This document shows positions 8,292 to 17,718 of a stretch of DNA of 55,414 nucleotides, one piece after another. Within the stretch, counting starts at the first letter, position 1. Each line of letters begins with the position of its first letter. The notes beneath the pieces were generated by a model that saw nothing but the letters and a program-made list of their open reading frames with translations, had not been told where the DNA came from and searched no databases. The DNA is taken from assembly GCA_947625655.1 (NCBI GenBank), contig CANQPD010000020.1, positions 1 to 55,414 on the forward strand, in the 5' to 3' direction. A program made the position numbers and the translations under genes. This stretch comes from an uncultured Dysosmobacter sp. Lineage in GTDB: Bacteria; Bacillota; Clostridia; Oscillospirales; Oscillospiraceae.

Positions 8292-10382
8292 TCAGGATCC
8301 TGGCTCTGATTTGGGCAGGGCGCTCATGCTGTGAAGGCTGACGCCCAGGGGGGACAGGTTGTGCAGCATGGCCGAGGCGGCCGGCTGCAGCACCCCCGCC
8401 GCGCCCAGGCCGATCAGCGCCCCGTTGAAGCCGATGACAAAGCGGTAGTTGGCCTGGATGCGGCTCATAAGCGCCATGGCCAGCTGCCGCAGCCGCACCA
8501 GCTCCCACAGGCTGTCGGCGGCGATGGTGATGTCGGCGATCTCCCGGGCGATGGCCGCCCCGTCGCTGACGGCGATGCCGGCGTCCGCCTCGGACAGGGC
8601 CGGGGCGTCGTTGATGCCGTCTCCCACCATGAGGACGGTGCGGCCCTCCCGCCGCAGGGCGGCCACATACTCCGCCTTGTCCGCCGGCAGCACCCCGGCC
8701 CGGAAGGCGTTCACCCCCAGCTGGGCCGCAATGGCGGCGGCGGTGCGGGGGTTGTCCCCGGTGAGCATGACGGCGTTTTTCACCCCCAGGCCCCGCAGGG
8801 CGGCGAGGGCGTCTTTTGCCTCCTCCCGCAGGGGGTCGGAGATGCAGATGACGGCGGAAAGCACCCCGTCGATGGACAAATAGAGCTGGGAGAACTCCGG
8901 GGGCAGGGCGTCAAACTTTTCCCGCTCATCCTCCGGGATGACGCACTTTTCATCCTCGAAGATGAAGTGGGCGCTGCCGATGCGCAGCTGCTCGTCTCCC
9001 ACCGAGCTGGCGATGCCGTGGGCCACCAGGTACTCCACTTTGGCGTGGCGCTCCTCGTGGTGCAGCCCGCGGCGGCGGGCCTCCTCCACCACCGCGTTGG
9101 CCATGGAGTGGGGGAAGTGTTCCTCCAGACAGGCGGCCAGACGCAGCATCTCCATCTCGTCCCTGCCGTTGAAGGGCACGATCCTGACCACCCGGGGGCA
9201 GGCGTGGGTAAGGGTCCCCGTCTTGTCGAAGACGACGGTGTCCGCCTTTGCCACGGCCTCCAGAAACCTGCCGCCCTTGACGGTGATGTGCTCACGCCCC
9301 GCCTCCCGCATGGCGGAGAGCACCGCCAGCGGCATGGCCAGCTTCAGGGCACAGGAAAAATCCACCATGAGCACCGACAGGGCCCGGGACACATTCCGGG
9401 TCAGGGCCAGACTCAGCAGGCTGCCGGCAAAGGTATAGGGCACCAGCTTGTCGGCCAGACCGGACGCCTTGGCCTCGGCGGCGGACTTCATCTGCTCGGA
9501 GCGCTGGATCATCTCCACGATCTGGTCGTACCGGCCCTGTCCGGAGGCCTGGCGCACCTCGAAGACGCATGCGCCCTCTTCCACCACGGTGCCTGCGTAC
9601 ACGGCGCCGCCGGGCCGCTTGACCACGGGGACGGACTCGCCGGTGAGGGAGGCCTGGTTGACGGCGAGCTCTCCCTCCGCTACCACGCCGTCCAGGGGGA
9701 TGACGCTCCCCGCCCGGACGACCACCCGGTCGCCGGACTTCACCTGTCCAATGGGGGTGAGCACCTCTCCGGCCCCCGTCTTCAGCCACACCCGGTCCAC
9801 ATGGAGGGACAGGCTCTCCGCCAGGTCGGCCACGGATTTCTTGCGGGTCCAGTCCTCCAGCAGCTCGCCGAGCTCCAGCAGGAACATGACGGTGCCGGCG
9901 GTGCCGAAGTCCCGGCGGCAGACGGAAATGCCGATGGACAGGGCGTCCAGCAGCTCCACCTTGATCTGCCGCCGCGCCAGGCAGCGAAGGCCCCTGCGGA
10001 GGAAGGGCACCATGTGCCAGACCACGCGGGCGATCCGCAGCGGCTCCGGCAGGAAGAGGGCGGCGGCCGCCTTTGCCGCCGTCTTTCTCACCAGCTTTTC
10101 CTGAAACTCCCGGTTGAGGGTGCGGGTGCTGTGGCCGGACAGGGTGACAGAGGCTTCCGCCCCGGCCCAGGTGAACGCGCCGAGGGCGGCGAGGACGGCC
10201 TCCCGCTCCCCCTGATACGTGAGGATCACACAGCCGGTGCGCTCGTGGACCGCGGCCTCCCGGGTCCAGGGCTGGCTCTTCAGCCAGGTTTCCAGCAGAT
10301 CCGCCTGACGGAGGGTCATGGATTTCTGACGGAGCCGCAGGCGCATCCGGCCCCGGCTCTCATGTACGATGGTTGCTCTCAT
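8292..10382 (-). CDS. P1B-type heavy-metal transporting ATPase
   Basis: A 696-residue cation pump. The N-terminal 75 residues resemble a degenerate heavy-metal-associated domain without CxxC. The actuator motif is LTGES, the phosphorylation site is FDKTGTLT (Asp at about residue 386) and the hinge is GDGINDAP. The metal-binding motif of the transmembrane helix before the P-domain reads Ser-Cys-Ala (about 343-345, in DFSCALKLAMP) instead of the CPC of copper/zinc pumps, so the substrate is not obvious. GGAAGGAG precedes the ATG at 10382. It is the last gene of a five-gene minus-strand operon with an HMA chaperone and a DtxR-type operator, which suggests an iron- or manganese-related transition-metal role. 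That substrate is inference. Confidence 0.92.
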   Translation of the reverse strand: MRATIVHESRGRMRLRLRQKSMTLRQADLLETWLKSQPWTREAAVHERTGCVILTYQGEREAVLAALGAFTWAGAEASVTLSGHSTRTLNREFQEKLVRKTAAKAAAALFLPEPLRIARVVWHMVPFLRRGLRCLARRQIKVELLDALSIGISVCRRDFGTAGTVMFLLELGELLEDWTRKKSVADLAESLSLHVDRVWLKTGAGEVLTPIGQVKSGDRVVVRAGSVIPLDGVVAEGELAVNQASLTGESVPVVKRPGGAVYAGTVVEEGACVFEVRQASGQGRYDQIVEMIQRSEQMKSAAEAKASGLADKLVPYTFAGSLLSLALTRNVSRALSVLMVDFSCALKLAMPLAVLSAMREAGREHITVKGGRFLEAVAKADTVVFDKTGTLTHACPRVVRIVPFNGRDEMEMLRLAACLEEHFPHSMANAVVEEARRRGLHHEERHAKVEYLVAHGIASSVGDEQLRIGSAHFIFEDEKCVIPEDEREKFDALPPEFSQLYLSIDGVLSAVICISDPLREEAKDALAALRGLGVKNAVMLTGDNPRTAAAIAAQLGVNAFRAGVLPADKAEYVAALRREGRTVLMVGDGINDAPALSEADAGIAVSDGAAIAREIADITIAADSLWELVRLRQLAMALMSRIQANYRFVIGFNGALIGLGAAGVLQPAASAMLHNLSPLGVSLHSMSALPKSEPGS

Positions 10383-10440
10383 ATGGGTACTCCTTCCCAT
10401 GAAAAAGGGAGCCGCACTCCGGCTCCCTTCCGCGTTTTTT

Positions 10441-10716
10441 TCAGGCCTCCTGGCCCTCCACCTGGGTCTCAACCTGGGCCTCGGCCTCCTTGGCGGCCCG
10501 GGCCTCGTTGATGTCCTTGGCGGAGGCCAGAATGTCGGCGGCGTTCTCCTGAACGGATGTAACGGTCTCCATCACGCTGTCCTTCACCCGCAGGCCGGCG
10601 GCGGTGATGTGGGTGTAGGCCTTTTGGGCGTCCTTGCTGGTGAGCAGCTTCACACCGGCGGAGCCGAACAGCGCGCCGCCGGCAAAGCAGGCCAGCCTGA
10701 TATAATGCTTCATCAT
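10441..10716 (-). CDS. DUF6110-like small membrane-associated protein
   Basis: A 91-residue protein with one N-terminal hydrophobic segment containing the glycine-rich stretch FAGGALFGSAG. An amphipathic, alanine-rich region and an acidic tail (QVETQVEGQEA) follow. It matches my memory of the DUF6110 family, which is found next to metal P-type ATPases. The ATG at 10716 is chosen because AAAGGA sits 9 bases upstream; the first ATG of the open frame would place that ribosome site inside the gene. Function unknown; it may be an accessory subunit or stabiliser of the pump. Confidence 0.8.
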   Translation of the reverse strand: MMKHYIRLACFAGGALFGSAGVKLLTSKDAQKAYTHITAAGLRVKDSVMETVTSVQENAADILASAKDINEARAAKEAEAQVETQVEGQEA

Positions 10717-10741
10717 CGTGATCGTTCCTTTCAATGGCTGA

Positions 10742-10822
10742 TTATTTGTGTTTGCGGCCTGTAATCATGGCCAGGATCATGCAGATCATGGCGCCCCAGG
10801 CCCAAAAGCGATGTTGTTTCAT
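10742..10822 (-). CDS. 26-residue hydrophobic peptide in the metal operon
   Basis: A very short gene reads MKQHRFWAWGAMICMILAM followed by ITGRKHK. It has a basic/aromatic start, one hydrophobic helix and a basic end, so it looks like a single-pass membrane microprotein. The ATG is preceded by an ideal GGAGGAG 7 bases upstream, and the gene lies between AraC and DUF6110 on the same strand. It resembles short proteins annotated DUF6219 in related genomes, though that name is from memory. A regulatory or structural peptide of the P-type ATPase is possible. Confidence 0.7.
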   Translation of the reverse strand: MKQHRFWAWGAMICMILAMITGRKHK

Positions 10823-10927
10823 CCGGCTCTCCTCCTGTCCGAAAACAAGCCTGTTCCTTTGCGTATCCCAATACTATACCAGATGAAAGCCCCCATGTAT
10901 CACCGAAACAGACGGCTTTGTGCCGGT

Positions 10928-11809
10928 TCAGACATTTTTTCGGTACTTGGCCGGCGTCATGCCGTACTGCCGGCGAAAGGCGGCGGTAAACTGGCTGGCG
11001 CTGCCATATCCCACCGACTGGGCCACGCCCAGCACACTGAGGGACGACTCCCGCAGCAGCTGCGCCGCCCACTCCATGCGCCGCTGCCGCAGCCAGGTGT
11101 GGACCGGCAGGCCGTACAGACGGCGGAAACCCTCTTTGAATGCCGTGGCGGAGAGACAGGCATGGCGGCTCAGGGTGGGAATGGTCAGGGGGTCGGCCAG
11201 ATGCTCCTCCATGTAACGGCGGGTCTCCGCCAGGCTCCGCGCCGTCTCCCGATCCGGCGCCGGGGCCTTGGACACCGCCGGCGCCTGCCCCTCCGGGGCG
11301 GAGAGCAGATAGAGCAGCTCCGCCAGCTTCCACACGCACCAGCGCGCCCACTCGCCCCGGGGCAGACGATCCAGGCCGGCAAAGGCCGCCTGGGTCCAGT
11401 CCGTGGGCCCCTCCACGGCGCAGCCGTCCCGGACAGCCGCCCATCGCCGGGCCTGTTCCGTGTTCCAAGAGAGATTTCCCAAGAGGGCGCCCGGGGCCTC
11501 CGGGCCGTCCCCGGCCCCGTGGGCGTCCACCGTCACAAGGACCCCCGCCAGAGGCGCGTCAGCCCTGGCACCGGCCAGGCCGGAAAGGCCGGCGAGAAGC
11601 AGCGCCTGCCGGGGGCCCGCCGTCAAAACCGATCCGTCCAGCCGGGTCAGCGTCACCGACCCGCCCGTGCAGAACAGGGCCTCGAACCGCAGGGGCTCCA
11701 GTAGAAGCGGCAGGGGAAGGGAGCCCTGTTCCAGGGAGAACAGGCAGGCCCGGACCCCGGGCATCACCTGGATCCACTCCCCCAGGCCCGCCAGGAATTT
11801 CGCCAGCAT
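10928..11809 (-). CDS. AraC-family transcriptional regulator
   Basis: A 293-residue regulator. Residues about 190-293 form the AraC double helix-turn-helix, including LSVLGVAQSVGYGSASQFTA in the second helix pair and the closing GMTPAKYRK. The N-terminal 180 residues have the AraC-binding-like sensor form but no family I recognise. It sits inside the metal operon between the HMA chaperone and the 26-residue peptide, so it may sense metal or envelope stress and modulate the operon. Confidence 0.88.
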   Translation of the reverse strand: MLAKFLAGLGEWIQVMPGVRACLFSLEQGSLPLPLLLEPLRFEALFCTGGSVTLTRLDGSVLTAGPRQALLLAGLSGLAGARADAPLAGVLVTVDAHGAGDGPEAPGALLGNLSWNTEQARRWAAVRDGCAVEGPTDWTQAAFAGLDRLPRGEWARWCVWKLAELLYLLSAPEGQAPAVSKAPAPDRETARSLAETRRYMEEHLADPLTIPTLSRHACLSATAFKEGFRRLYGLPVHTWLRQRRMEWAAQLLRESSLSVLGVAQSVGYGSASQFTAAFRRQYGMTPAKYRKNV

Positions 11810-11848
11810 GTGCCGCCTCCTCTCTCTGCCTGTCTGCCGTTCGGCCGC

Positions 11849-12097
11849 TTACCGGCCGAACAGTCCCTTCTTCTCCCAGGGCTCTTTCCGGATCTCTCCC
11901 GCGTCATAGCCGGCGGCCTGGATGGCGTCCCGCAAGGCCGCCTCGTCCAGCTCCGTCTCCGAGAGCACCACAGTCTCCTTTTTGCTCCGGGACGAGGTGA
12001 CTTTCTTCACCGGAAAGGCTTTGCGCACCGCGTCGTTCACATGGCTCTCGCACATGCCGCACATCATGCCGTCCACCCGCGCCGTATATTTCCACAT
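11849..12097 (-). CDS. HMA-domain metallochaperone
   Basis: An 82-residue heavy-metal-associated domain protein with the motif GMMCGMC: Cys13 and Cys16 bind the metal and Met11 sits as in the family's MxCxxC. The ferredoxin-like fold continues to VLSETELDEAALRDAIQAAG, and a short basic tail follows. It is the first gene of the metal operon, directly behind the regulated promoter, and probably delivers metal to, or senses it for, the P1B ATPase. CopZ-like copper chaperones share the fold, so copper remains an alternative substrate. Confidence 0.9.
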   Translation of the reverse strand: MWKYTARVDGMMCGMCESHVNDAVRKAFPVKKVTSSRSKKETVVLSETELDEAALRDAIQAAGYDAGEIRKEPWEKKGLFGR

Positions 12098-12197
12098 ATT
12101 CTGCTGCCTCCGTCACTTTTTCAGGTACTGACCGCCGGGCGGTTTCCCGTCGGAAAACTGCCCGGCCCGCCCCGCTCGTACAGCCGCGCGGGAGTGG

Positions 12198-12251
12198 GTT
12201 AGCTTTGTCTAACTACCGGGTATTATAGAGCCGCTCCCACCTGTTTGTCAA
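12198..12251 (-). promoter_or_regulatory. Promoter and DtxR-type operator of the metal operon
   Basis: On the minus strand, TTGACA (12251-12246) and TATAAT (12227-12222) are 18 bp apart. The perfect inverted repeat GTTAG-N6-CTAAC (12198-12213) starts 8 bp past the -10, over the expected start site. The same repeat appears three times at the feo operon. Binding there should block initiation. Confidence 0.85.
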
Positions 12252-12374
12252 GGGGGGCGCGGGGTTTCCGATCAATATGCGCCGTTATTTTCCGCCGCTG
12301 CCCATGGGGGGATCCGCGGCAGCTTGTCAAAAAATCTCTGTTTGGAGAAAAAGAATTCTGTTTCGCGGGGGGAG

Positions 12375-12547
12375 TACGAGGGGGCGGGAGCCCCCTCGTG
12401 TTGGATCGAATGGCTGCAAACGGGCTGCGGCAGCAGCCCGTTGCGCCGCGAAGCAGACAAAAAAGCGAGGCATTGTTGAGGCTGTTGAAAAAGTCCGCTG
12501 GACTTTTTCAACAGCCTGAGGCCCCCTGCCCTGGCAGGGGGCCTTTT
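12375..12547 (+). repeat. Cluster of four stem-loops
   Basis: Four hairpins lie in a row. CGAGGGGGC/GCCCCCTCG is at about 12378-12399 and AACGGGCTGC/GCAGCCCGTT is at about 12419-12442. The third is a perfect 18-bp stem at 12479-12496 with 12500-12517, loop GCT. The last is AGGCCCCCTGCC/GGCAGGGGGCCT ending in TTTT at 12519-12547. Only the last looks like a terminator. The block has the look of a dispersed intergenic repeat, but no second copy is in this window. Confidence 0.7.
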
Positions 12548-12595
12548 CCATTGGCTCCGGCGGCGCCGGGGCACGGATGAACGGGGGAGAATGAG

Positions 12596-13042
12596 ATGCT
12601 GAAAGACCTGATACAGCTGGAATTCATCATGGTGCTTCTGACCGCCGCGGGTGTTTGCCTGCGGCGGAGGGGGGTGATCACGGACGGGGGACGGGACTGT
12701 CTGACAGACCTGATGACCATACTGATCCTTCCGTGCAGCATTTTTCTTTCCTTTGTGGGAAACACGGACATGGAGGCGCTGAAAAGCTCTTTGCTGACAG
12801 TCGCCATCAGCGTGGCGGCGATGCTATGCACGGCGGTGCTGGGCATCATTGCCATGGTCACGGGGATTCGGAGCTGGGCGCCCTTTTGGTGGCGGTGAGC
12901 ACGATCCTGTCCGCCGTAACCATCCCCCATGGTTTATATTTTTGCAGTGACAGGCCTGTATGCGCCGGCGGCGAATCAAGCGGAAGGGATCCCCCCGATC
13001 CCGTTCCCATGGGAACGGGATCTTCTCTCAATCTATTCTTGA
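12596..13042 (+). pseudogene. AEC-family permease, internally deleted
   Basis: The first 90 residues are the N-terminus of an auxin-efflux-carrier-type permease (hydrophobic helices, with ILILPCSIFLSF). Resemblance then jumps, in another frame, to the typical end of the family (GALLVAVSTILSAVTIP, then a third frame MVYIFAVTGLY). About 170 residues of the roughly 310 are missing, and at least two frame changes occur at about 12865 and 12930. A ribosome site is present at the start, but a working transporter is not expected. Confidence 0.78.
12997..13022. repeat. Perfect 26-bp palindrome
   Basis: GATCCCGTTCCCA is followed directly by its exact complement, with no loop. It lies at the decayed end of the AEC gene, 37 bases before the LuxR-type gene. 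It could be an operator or a terminator without a T-run. Confidence 0.55.
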
Positions 13043-13058
13043 TATAAGGAGGGCCGTC

Positions 13059-15451
13059 ATGGCCGCGAAAGAGACCGCCGTGATCGAGCCCCACGCTCTG
13101 GCCGCCGCGCTGGATCAGGGGCTGGAGGCATACAAATTTCTATATATCGCCGCTCCCGCCGGCTGGGGCAAGGCCACGGCGGTGCGCTGGCACTTCCGCC
13201 TCCGCCGCTGCACCTATGTCAGCTTGTGGGACGAGGACGCCCTGGAGCGGGCGGAAAAGGACGCCTCGGGGCTGCTGCTTCTGGACGACTGCCATGTGCT
13301 GTCCGATCAGCCGGAGCGCCGGGAGCGACTGTTTGAGCTGCTGAAAAAGCGCCCGGCGGGCAGCCATGCCGTGCTCCTCAGCCGCGCTGCCCTTCCCGGC
13401 AGGCTGCTGCCCCTCCAGCTCAGCGGCCTGCTGGCCACCGTGCCGGAGGAGGCCCTTGCCCTGGGGGCGGAGGACGCGGCAGGCCTGGCGGCGGCCTTTG
13501 GGCTGGAGCTGTCCCGGGAGGAGGTGCTGCGCCTGGTGCGGGAGAGCCGGGGGCATCCCCTGTCCCTGAAGCTGGTCTGCATAAAGCTCTCCCAGGGCGC
13601 GCCCCTGAACTCCGACACCCTGCGGGCCGTGTCCGCCCAGATGTTCGGCTATCTGGACCGGCAGCTTTCCGACTACTGGGGCGGCAGGCTGTACCGGCTG
13701 GTGCAGGCCGTCTCCTTCTTTGACAGCTTCACCCTGGGGCTGGCCGGGTGCTCACCGGAGACAATCAGGTGGAGCGGTCCCTGGACCGGCTGCTTCAAAT
13801 CAGCAGCTTTCTCAACGTGGAAAACGGCGTCTACACCATCCGCTACCCCGCCTACCGGGACTACCTGCGCCGCAGGGCGGAGGCCGACTGGAGCGCCCGG
13901 GAGAAAAGCGCCCTGTACGCCACCGCCGGCATGTACTACCAGCTGACCGGTGACCTGCCCGCCGCCCTGGACTGCTACGCCAGGGACGGCAACTACGCCA
14001 AGGTCTCCGAGCTGCTGGCGGAGCACTCCCGGCTCAACCCCGGCCACGGCTCCTATTACCGGCTGCGAAACTATTACCGCCAGCTGCCGGAAAAGGAGAT
14101 CCTGGCCTCCCCGGCGCTGATGAGCGGCATGAGCATCCTGTGCTCCCTGACCTTTGACGCGGAGGGTTCCGAGCGGTGGTATGCCGCCCTGAAGGACTAC
14201 GCCGACAGCATGAGCCGCCGTGCCTGCGATTATCAGGAGGTCCGGGGGATGGTCCGGTATCTGGACATCGCCCTGCCCCACCGGGGGAGCAGGGGGATCG
14301 GCGAGATCCTCCTGGCCCTGTTCCGGCAGGGCGGCAGGCCCCGTCTGCCGGAATTCTCCGTTACCAGCAACCTTCCCAGCGTCCTCCGGGGCGGCAAGGA
14401 TTTTTCCCAATGGGTGCCCAAGGACCGTGAGATGTACCGGCTGCTGGCCGTGCCCGTGGGTCTGCTGCTGGGCCCCATGGGAGTGGGCCTGCCGGATGTG
14501 GCCCTGGCCGAGAGCCGGTACGAAAAGGGGGAGGACGTCAGCGACGCCTATCTGACCCTGACTTCCTGTCAGGCTGAGATCCGGCGCAAGGGCACGCCGG
14601 AGGCGGAATTCGCCCTGAACGCTTTGCTTGCCAACTGCCTGGTGGACCGGGGCGGCCTGGACCGGGCCGTGGAGGACATGTCCGCCTTCCGCGCCCGGAT
14701 GGAGGAGGCGGGGCAGAAGCAGCTCCTGCCCAACCTGGACGCCCTGCTGTGCCGCTTCTCCCTGCTCACCGGCGGAGAACAGGCCCACCGATGGTTCACC
14801 GAGGAGGCCCCGGACGAAAACGACTTCTTCATCATGGAGCGTTACCGCTATCTGACCAAGGCGCGGTGCTATCTCCAGCGGGGAAAGTATCTGCCCGCCC
14901 TGGCCCTGCTGGGCCGCCTGCTGGACTACTTCACCCAGTATGAGCGGACGCTGGACAGAATTGAAACCCTGATTTTGCTGGCCGTCTGCCGCTATCGGAT
15001 GGAGGCCGCCGACTGGCGGGAGCACCTGACAGCGGCGGTGGAGCTGGCCTATCCCTGCGGCTACATCACCGTGTTTGCCCACGAGGGGGCGGCGCTGCTG
15101 CCCCTGCTGCGGGAGTGGGAGTGGCCGCCGCCTGACACGGAGCAGACGGAGGAGGAAAAGCGGGCCCGGAGAAAATACCTGTCCCGGCTGAAAACGGCGG
15201 TGACGGCCTTTGCCGCCCGGTATTCCGACTATCTGGCCGCTGCCGGGCCCTCCGTCCTCCAGTCCCTGCGGAAAAAGGAGCTGGAGGTGCTGCGGCTGAT
15301 CTGCCAGGGCAAGACCAGCGAGGAGATCCAGTCCATCCTGAATATCTCCAAGAGCACCATGAAAACCCACATCCGCCGGCTGTATCAGGTTTTGGAGGTC
15401 AACAGCCGGGCAAGCGCCCAGGCCGAAGCCAAGCGGCTGGGGCTGGTATAG
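13059..15451 (+). pseudogene. MalT/LuxR-type ATPase regulator, frameshifted
   Basis: Together the two frames make a regulator of about 800 residues in the MalT-like STAND/LuxR family. It has an ATPase domain with a P-loop-like APAGWGKAT (Ala before the final Thr, so slightly degenerate) and a Walker B LLLLDDCHV, a long helical-repeat middle, and a C-terminal LuxR HTH (KKELEVLRLICQGKTSEEI). The start at 13059 follows AAGGAGG. The frame changes near 13740-13760: residues up to SFTLGLA are in the first frame and VLTGDNQVERSLD continues in another, as after loss of one base. All else is intact, so a recent mutation or a sequencing error is likely. The SLH gene begins 14 bases downstream and may be its target. 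Confidence 0.8.
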
Positions 15452-15465
15452 AAGGAGGAAGCATC

Positions 15466-17649
15466 ATGAAAAAACGAATTTTGAGCCTTGTCACCGCGCT
15501 GGTATTGTGCCTTTCCGTGCTCCCGGCGGGGGCGCTGGCACTGGAGACGGAGGAACATGCCGCCCGTGTGACCGTGGGAGAAACCGTCACCGAATATACC
15601 GATATCGCTGAAGCCTTCCGGGCCGCCAGCGGACAGACCGCCACCATCACCCTGCTGGCGGAGAAAATTGCGGTCAGCGACAGTTTGACGGTCAATGACG
15701 CGAATAGCAAGATCACCCTTGAACTGAATGGAAAGCAACTGCGAAATGCGGGGAATACTGCTTTAGACAGAGGTGTGATCGCAATTTCTGCCGGCGAGCT
15801 GATTGTTCAGGATAGCACTGAAAAATGCGAAGGATGGGTCAGGGCAACCAACGGGAGGCCGATTGACCTGACAGGCGGCAGCCTGACGGTGAAGAGTGGA
15901 AAAGTGATGGCAAGCGATTGTATTGGCGCCGAAAACGGTGCCAAAGTGACCGTAGACAGCGGGACAGTCATAGGCGGCACCGGAATCAAAGCGCATAACA
16001 GCACCGTTGTTATAAACGGCGGTGTGGTTTTGGGCACCCCTGGTGTGGGCATTTATGCGTATTTTGGCGCCTCAGTGACCGTCACAGGCGGCTTTATCAA
16101 GAGTTCACAGAGCACTTGTTTCTATAATTATAATTCTTCGATTACCATTTCCGATGGCTTTATCAGCAGCGAAAGCGACGAACTGGATATACCGGTTGAA
16201 GGTAGCGGGACCGGGACCGTTTCCATCTCCGGCGGCTGGTTCAGCAAGCCAGTGGCCGAGAAACACTGCGCGGAGGGGTATGCCCCCACGACGGAGCCTC
16301 AAACGGTGAAGGGCAGCCCGGTGGAGGACGCAAATTGGTATACAGTGGAACAGCTCCCCACCGGCACCGTGACCTTTCACACCAACGGCGGTTCCGAAGT
16401 GGGCAGCCAGACGGTCATCCATGGCAATCCCGCCGTGGAACCGGAAGTTCCCACCCGCGCCGGTTATGCCTTTGATGGCTGGTACACGGACGAAGCATGT
16501 ACAAATAAGTATACCTTTGATACGGAAGTCGCAGGGGATCTGAGCCTCTACGCAAAGTGGACGGAGATCCATTACACCGTGACCGTGGCAGAGAGCGAAC
16601 ACGGCACGGCCTCTGCCTCCGCTGGAACTGCGGCAATGGGAACGGAAGTCACCCTGACCGCCGCGGCGGACAGCGGCTACCAATTTAAGGAGTGGCAGGT
16701 GACCTCCGGCGAGGCTGCCGTGCCGGTGGAGGGAAATGTGTTTACCATGCCCGCCGGAAATGTGACCGTTCAAGCGGTCTTTGAGGCGGTCCCGAGCCGC
16801 CCGAGCCAGTCCGGCGGCGGAGGCGGCGGTTCCGGCACTTACCCCGTCACCGTGGAGGATGCCCGCCACGGCACCGTCAAGACCGACCGTACCCAGGCCG
16901 GCAGCGGAAACACCGTGACCATCACCGTCACCCCGGACGAGGGCTATGAGCTGGATGACCTGACCGTCGCCGACAGCCGGGGAAATGAACTGGCCCTGAC
17001 CGACAAGGGAAACGGCAGGTACACCTTCCGGATGCCCGGCGGCAGGGTCACGGTGGAGGCGGTGTTCACGGCTGTGGAGAGCGGGCATGAGTGCCTCTCC
17101 CTGGCCTTTACTGATCTGGACGTCACCGCCTGGTATCACGAGGCCGTGGACTATGCCCTGGAAAACGGCTTGATGGGCGGCTACGGCAGCGGCCTGTTCG
17201 CCCCCAACAAATCCCTGTCCCGGGCCATGCTGTGCCAGATCCTCTACAACCTGGAGGACCGGCCCGCCGCCGGGCAGAGCGCCTTTGACGATGTGGCGGC
17301 GGACGCGTGGTGCGCCGGCGCGGTGGCCTGGGCTAACGCCAACGGCATCGTGGGCGGCTACGGCGACGGGCGCTTCGGCCCCAGCGATCCCATTACCCGG
17401 GAGCAGCTGGCCGCCATCCTGTGGCGCTATGCCCGGTACAAGGGCTATGACACCGCCCAGGGCGGCATGGCCGTCCGGGAGTTCTCCGACTATGAATCCA
17501 TTTCCGGTTACGCCGTGGACGCCATGACCTGGGCGGTCAACACCGGGGTGGTTGGCGGCTACGGGGATCAGACCCTCCGGCCCCAGAACGGCGCCACCCG
17601 CGCGCAGGCGGCGCAGATGCTGATGAACTTTTTGAGATCCGTGGGTTAA
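15466..17649 (+). CDS. Secreted S-layer-homology protein with beta-helix and InlB-type repeats
   Basis: A 727-residue surface protein. A signal peptide (residues 1-26, ending near GALAL) is followed by a right-handed beta-helix-like region (about 60-270) rich in ITLELNGKQL and VTVDSGTVIGG-type strands. Next comes an InlB B-repeat (about 300-370, GYAFDGWYTDEACT), then two bacterial Ig-like repeats separated by a Gly/Ser linker at about 445-458. Three SLH modules end the protein (about 545-727: WYHEAVDYALENGLMGGYG and two more). SLH modules anchor proteins to secondary cell-wall polymers, so it sits on the cell surface, probably binding a polysaccharide. No catalytic residues were identified. 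AGGAGG precedes the ATG. Confidence 0.92.
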   Translation: MKKRILSLVTALVLCLSVLPAGALALETEEHAARVTVGETVTEYTDIAEAFRAASGQTATITLLAEKIAVSDSLTVNDANSKITLELNGKQLRNAGNTALDRGVIAISAGELIVQDSTEKCEGWVRATNGRPIDLTGGSLTVKSGKVMASDCIGAENGAKVTVDSGTVIGGTGIKAHNSTVVINGGVVLGTPGVGIYAYFGASVTVTGGFIKSSQSTCFYNYNSSITISDGFISSESDELDIPVEGSGTGTVSISGGWFSKPVAEKHCAEGYAPTTEPQTVKGSPVEDANWYTVEQLPTGTVTFHTNGGSEVGSQTVIHGNPAVEPEVPTRAGYAFDGWYTDEACTNKYTFDTEVAGDLSLYAKWTEIHYTVTVAESEHGTASASAGTAAMGTEVTLTAAADSGYQFKEWQVTSGEAAVPVEGNVFTMPAGNVTVQAVFEAVPSRPSQSGGGGGGSGTYPVTVEDARHGTVKTDRTQAGSGNTVTITVTPDEGYELDDLTVADSRGNELALTDKGNGRYTFRMPGGRVTVEAVFTAVESGHECLSLAFTDLDVTAWYHEAVDYALENGLMGGYGSGLFAPNKSLSRAMLCQILYNLEDRPAAGQSAFDDVAADAWCAGAVAWANANGIVGGYGDGRFGPSDPITREQLAAILWRYARYKGYDTAQGGMAVREFSDYESISGYAVDAMTWAVNTGVVGGYGDQTLRPQNGATRAQAAQMLMNFLRSVG

Positions 17650-17679
17650 CGCGGGAATCACGCCGCATAAGCAGTGATC

Positions 17680-17718
17680 AGGCCGGCCGGAGAGGAGCGC
17701 CCTTTCCGGCCGGCCTTT
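17680..17718 (+). terminator. Terminator after the SLH gene
   Basis: AGGCCGGCCGGA (17680-17691) pairs perfectly with TCCGGCCGGCCT (17705-17716), followed by a short T-run. Confidence 0.75.
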
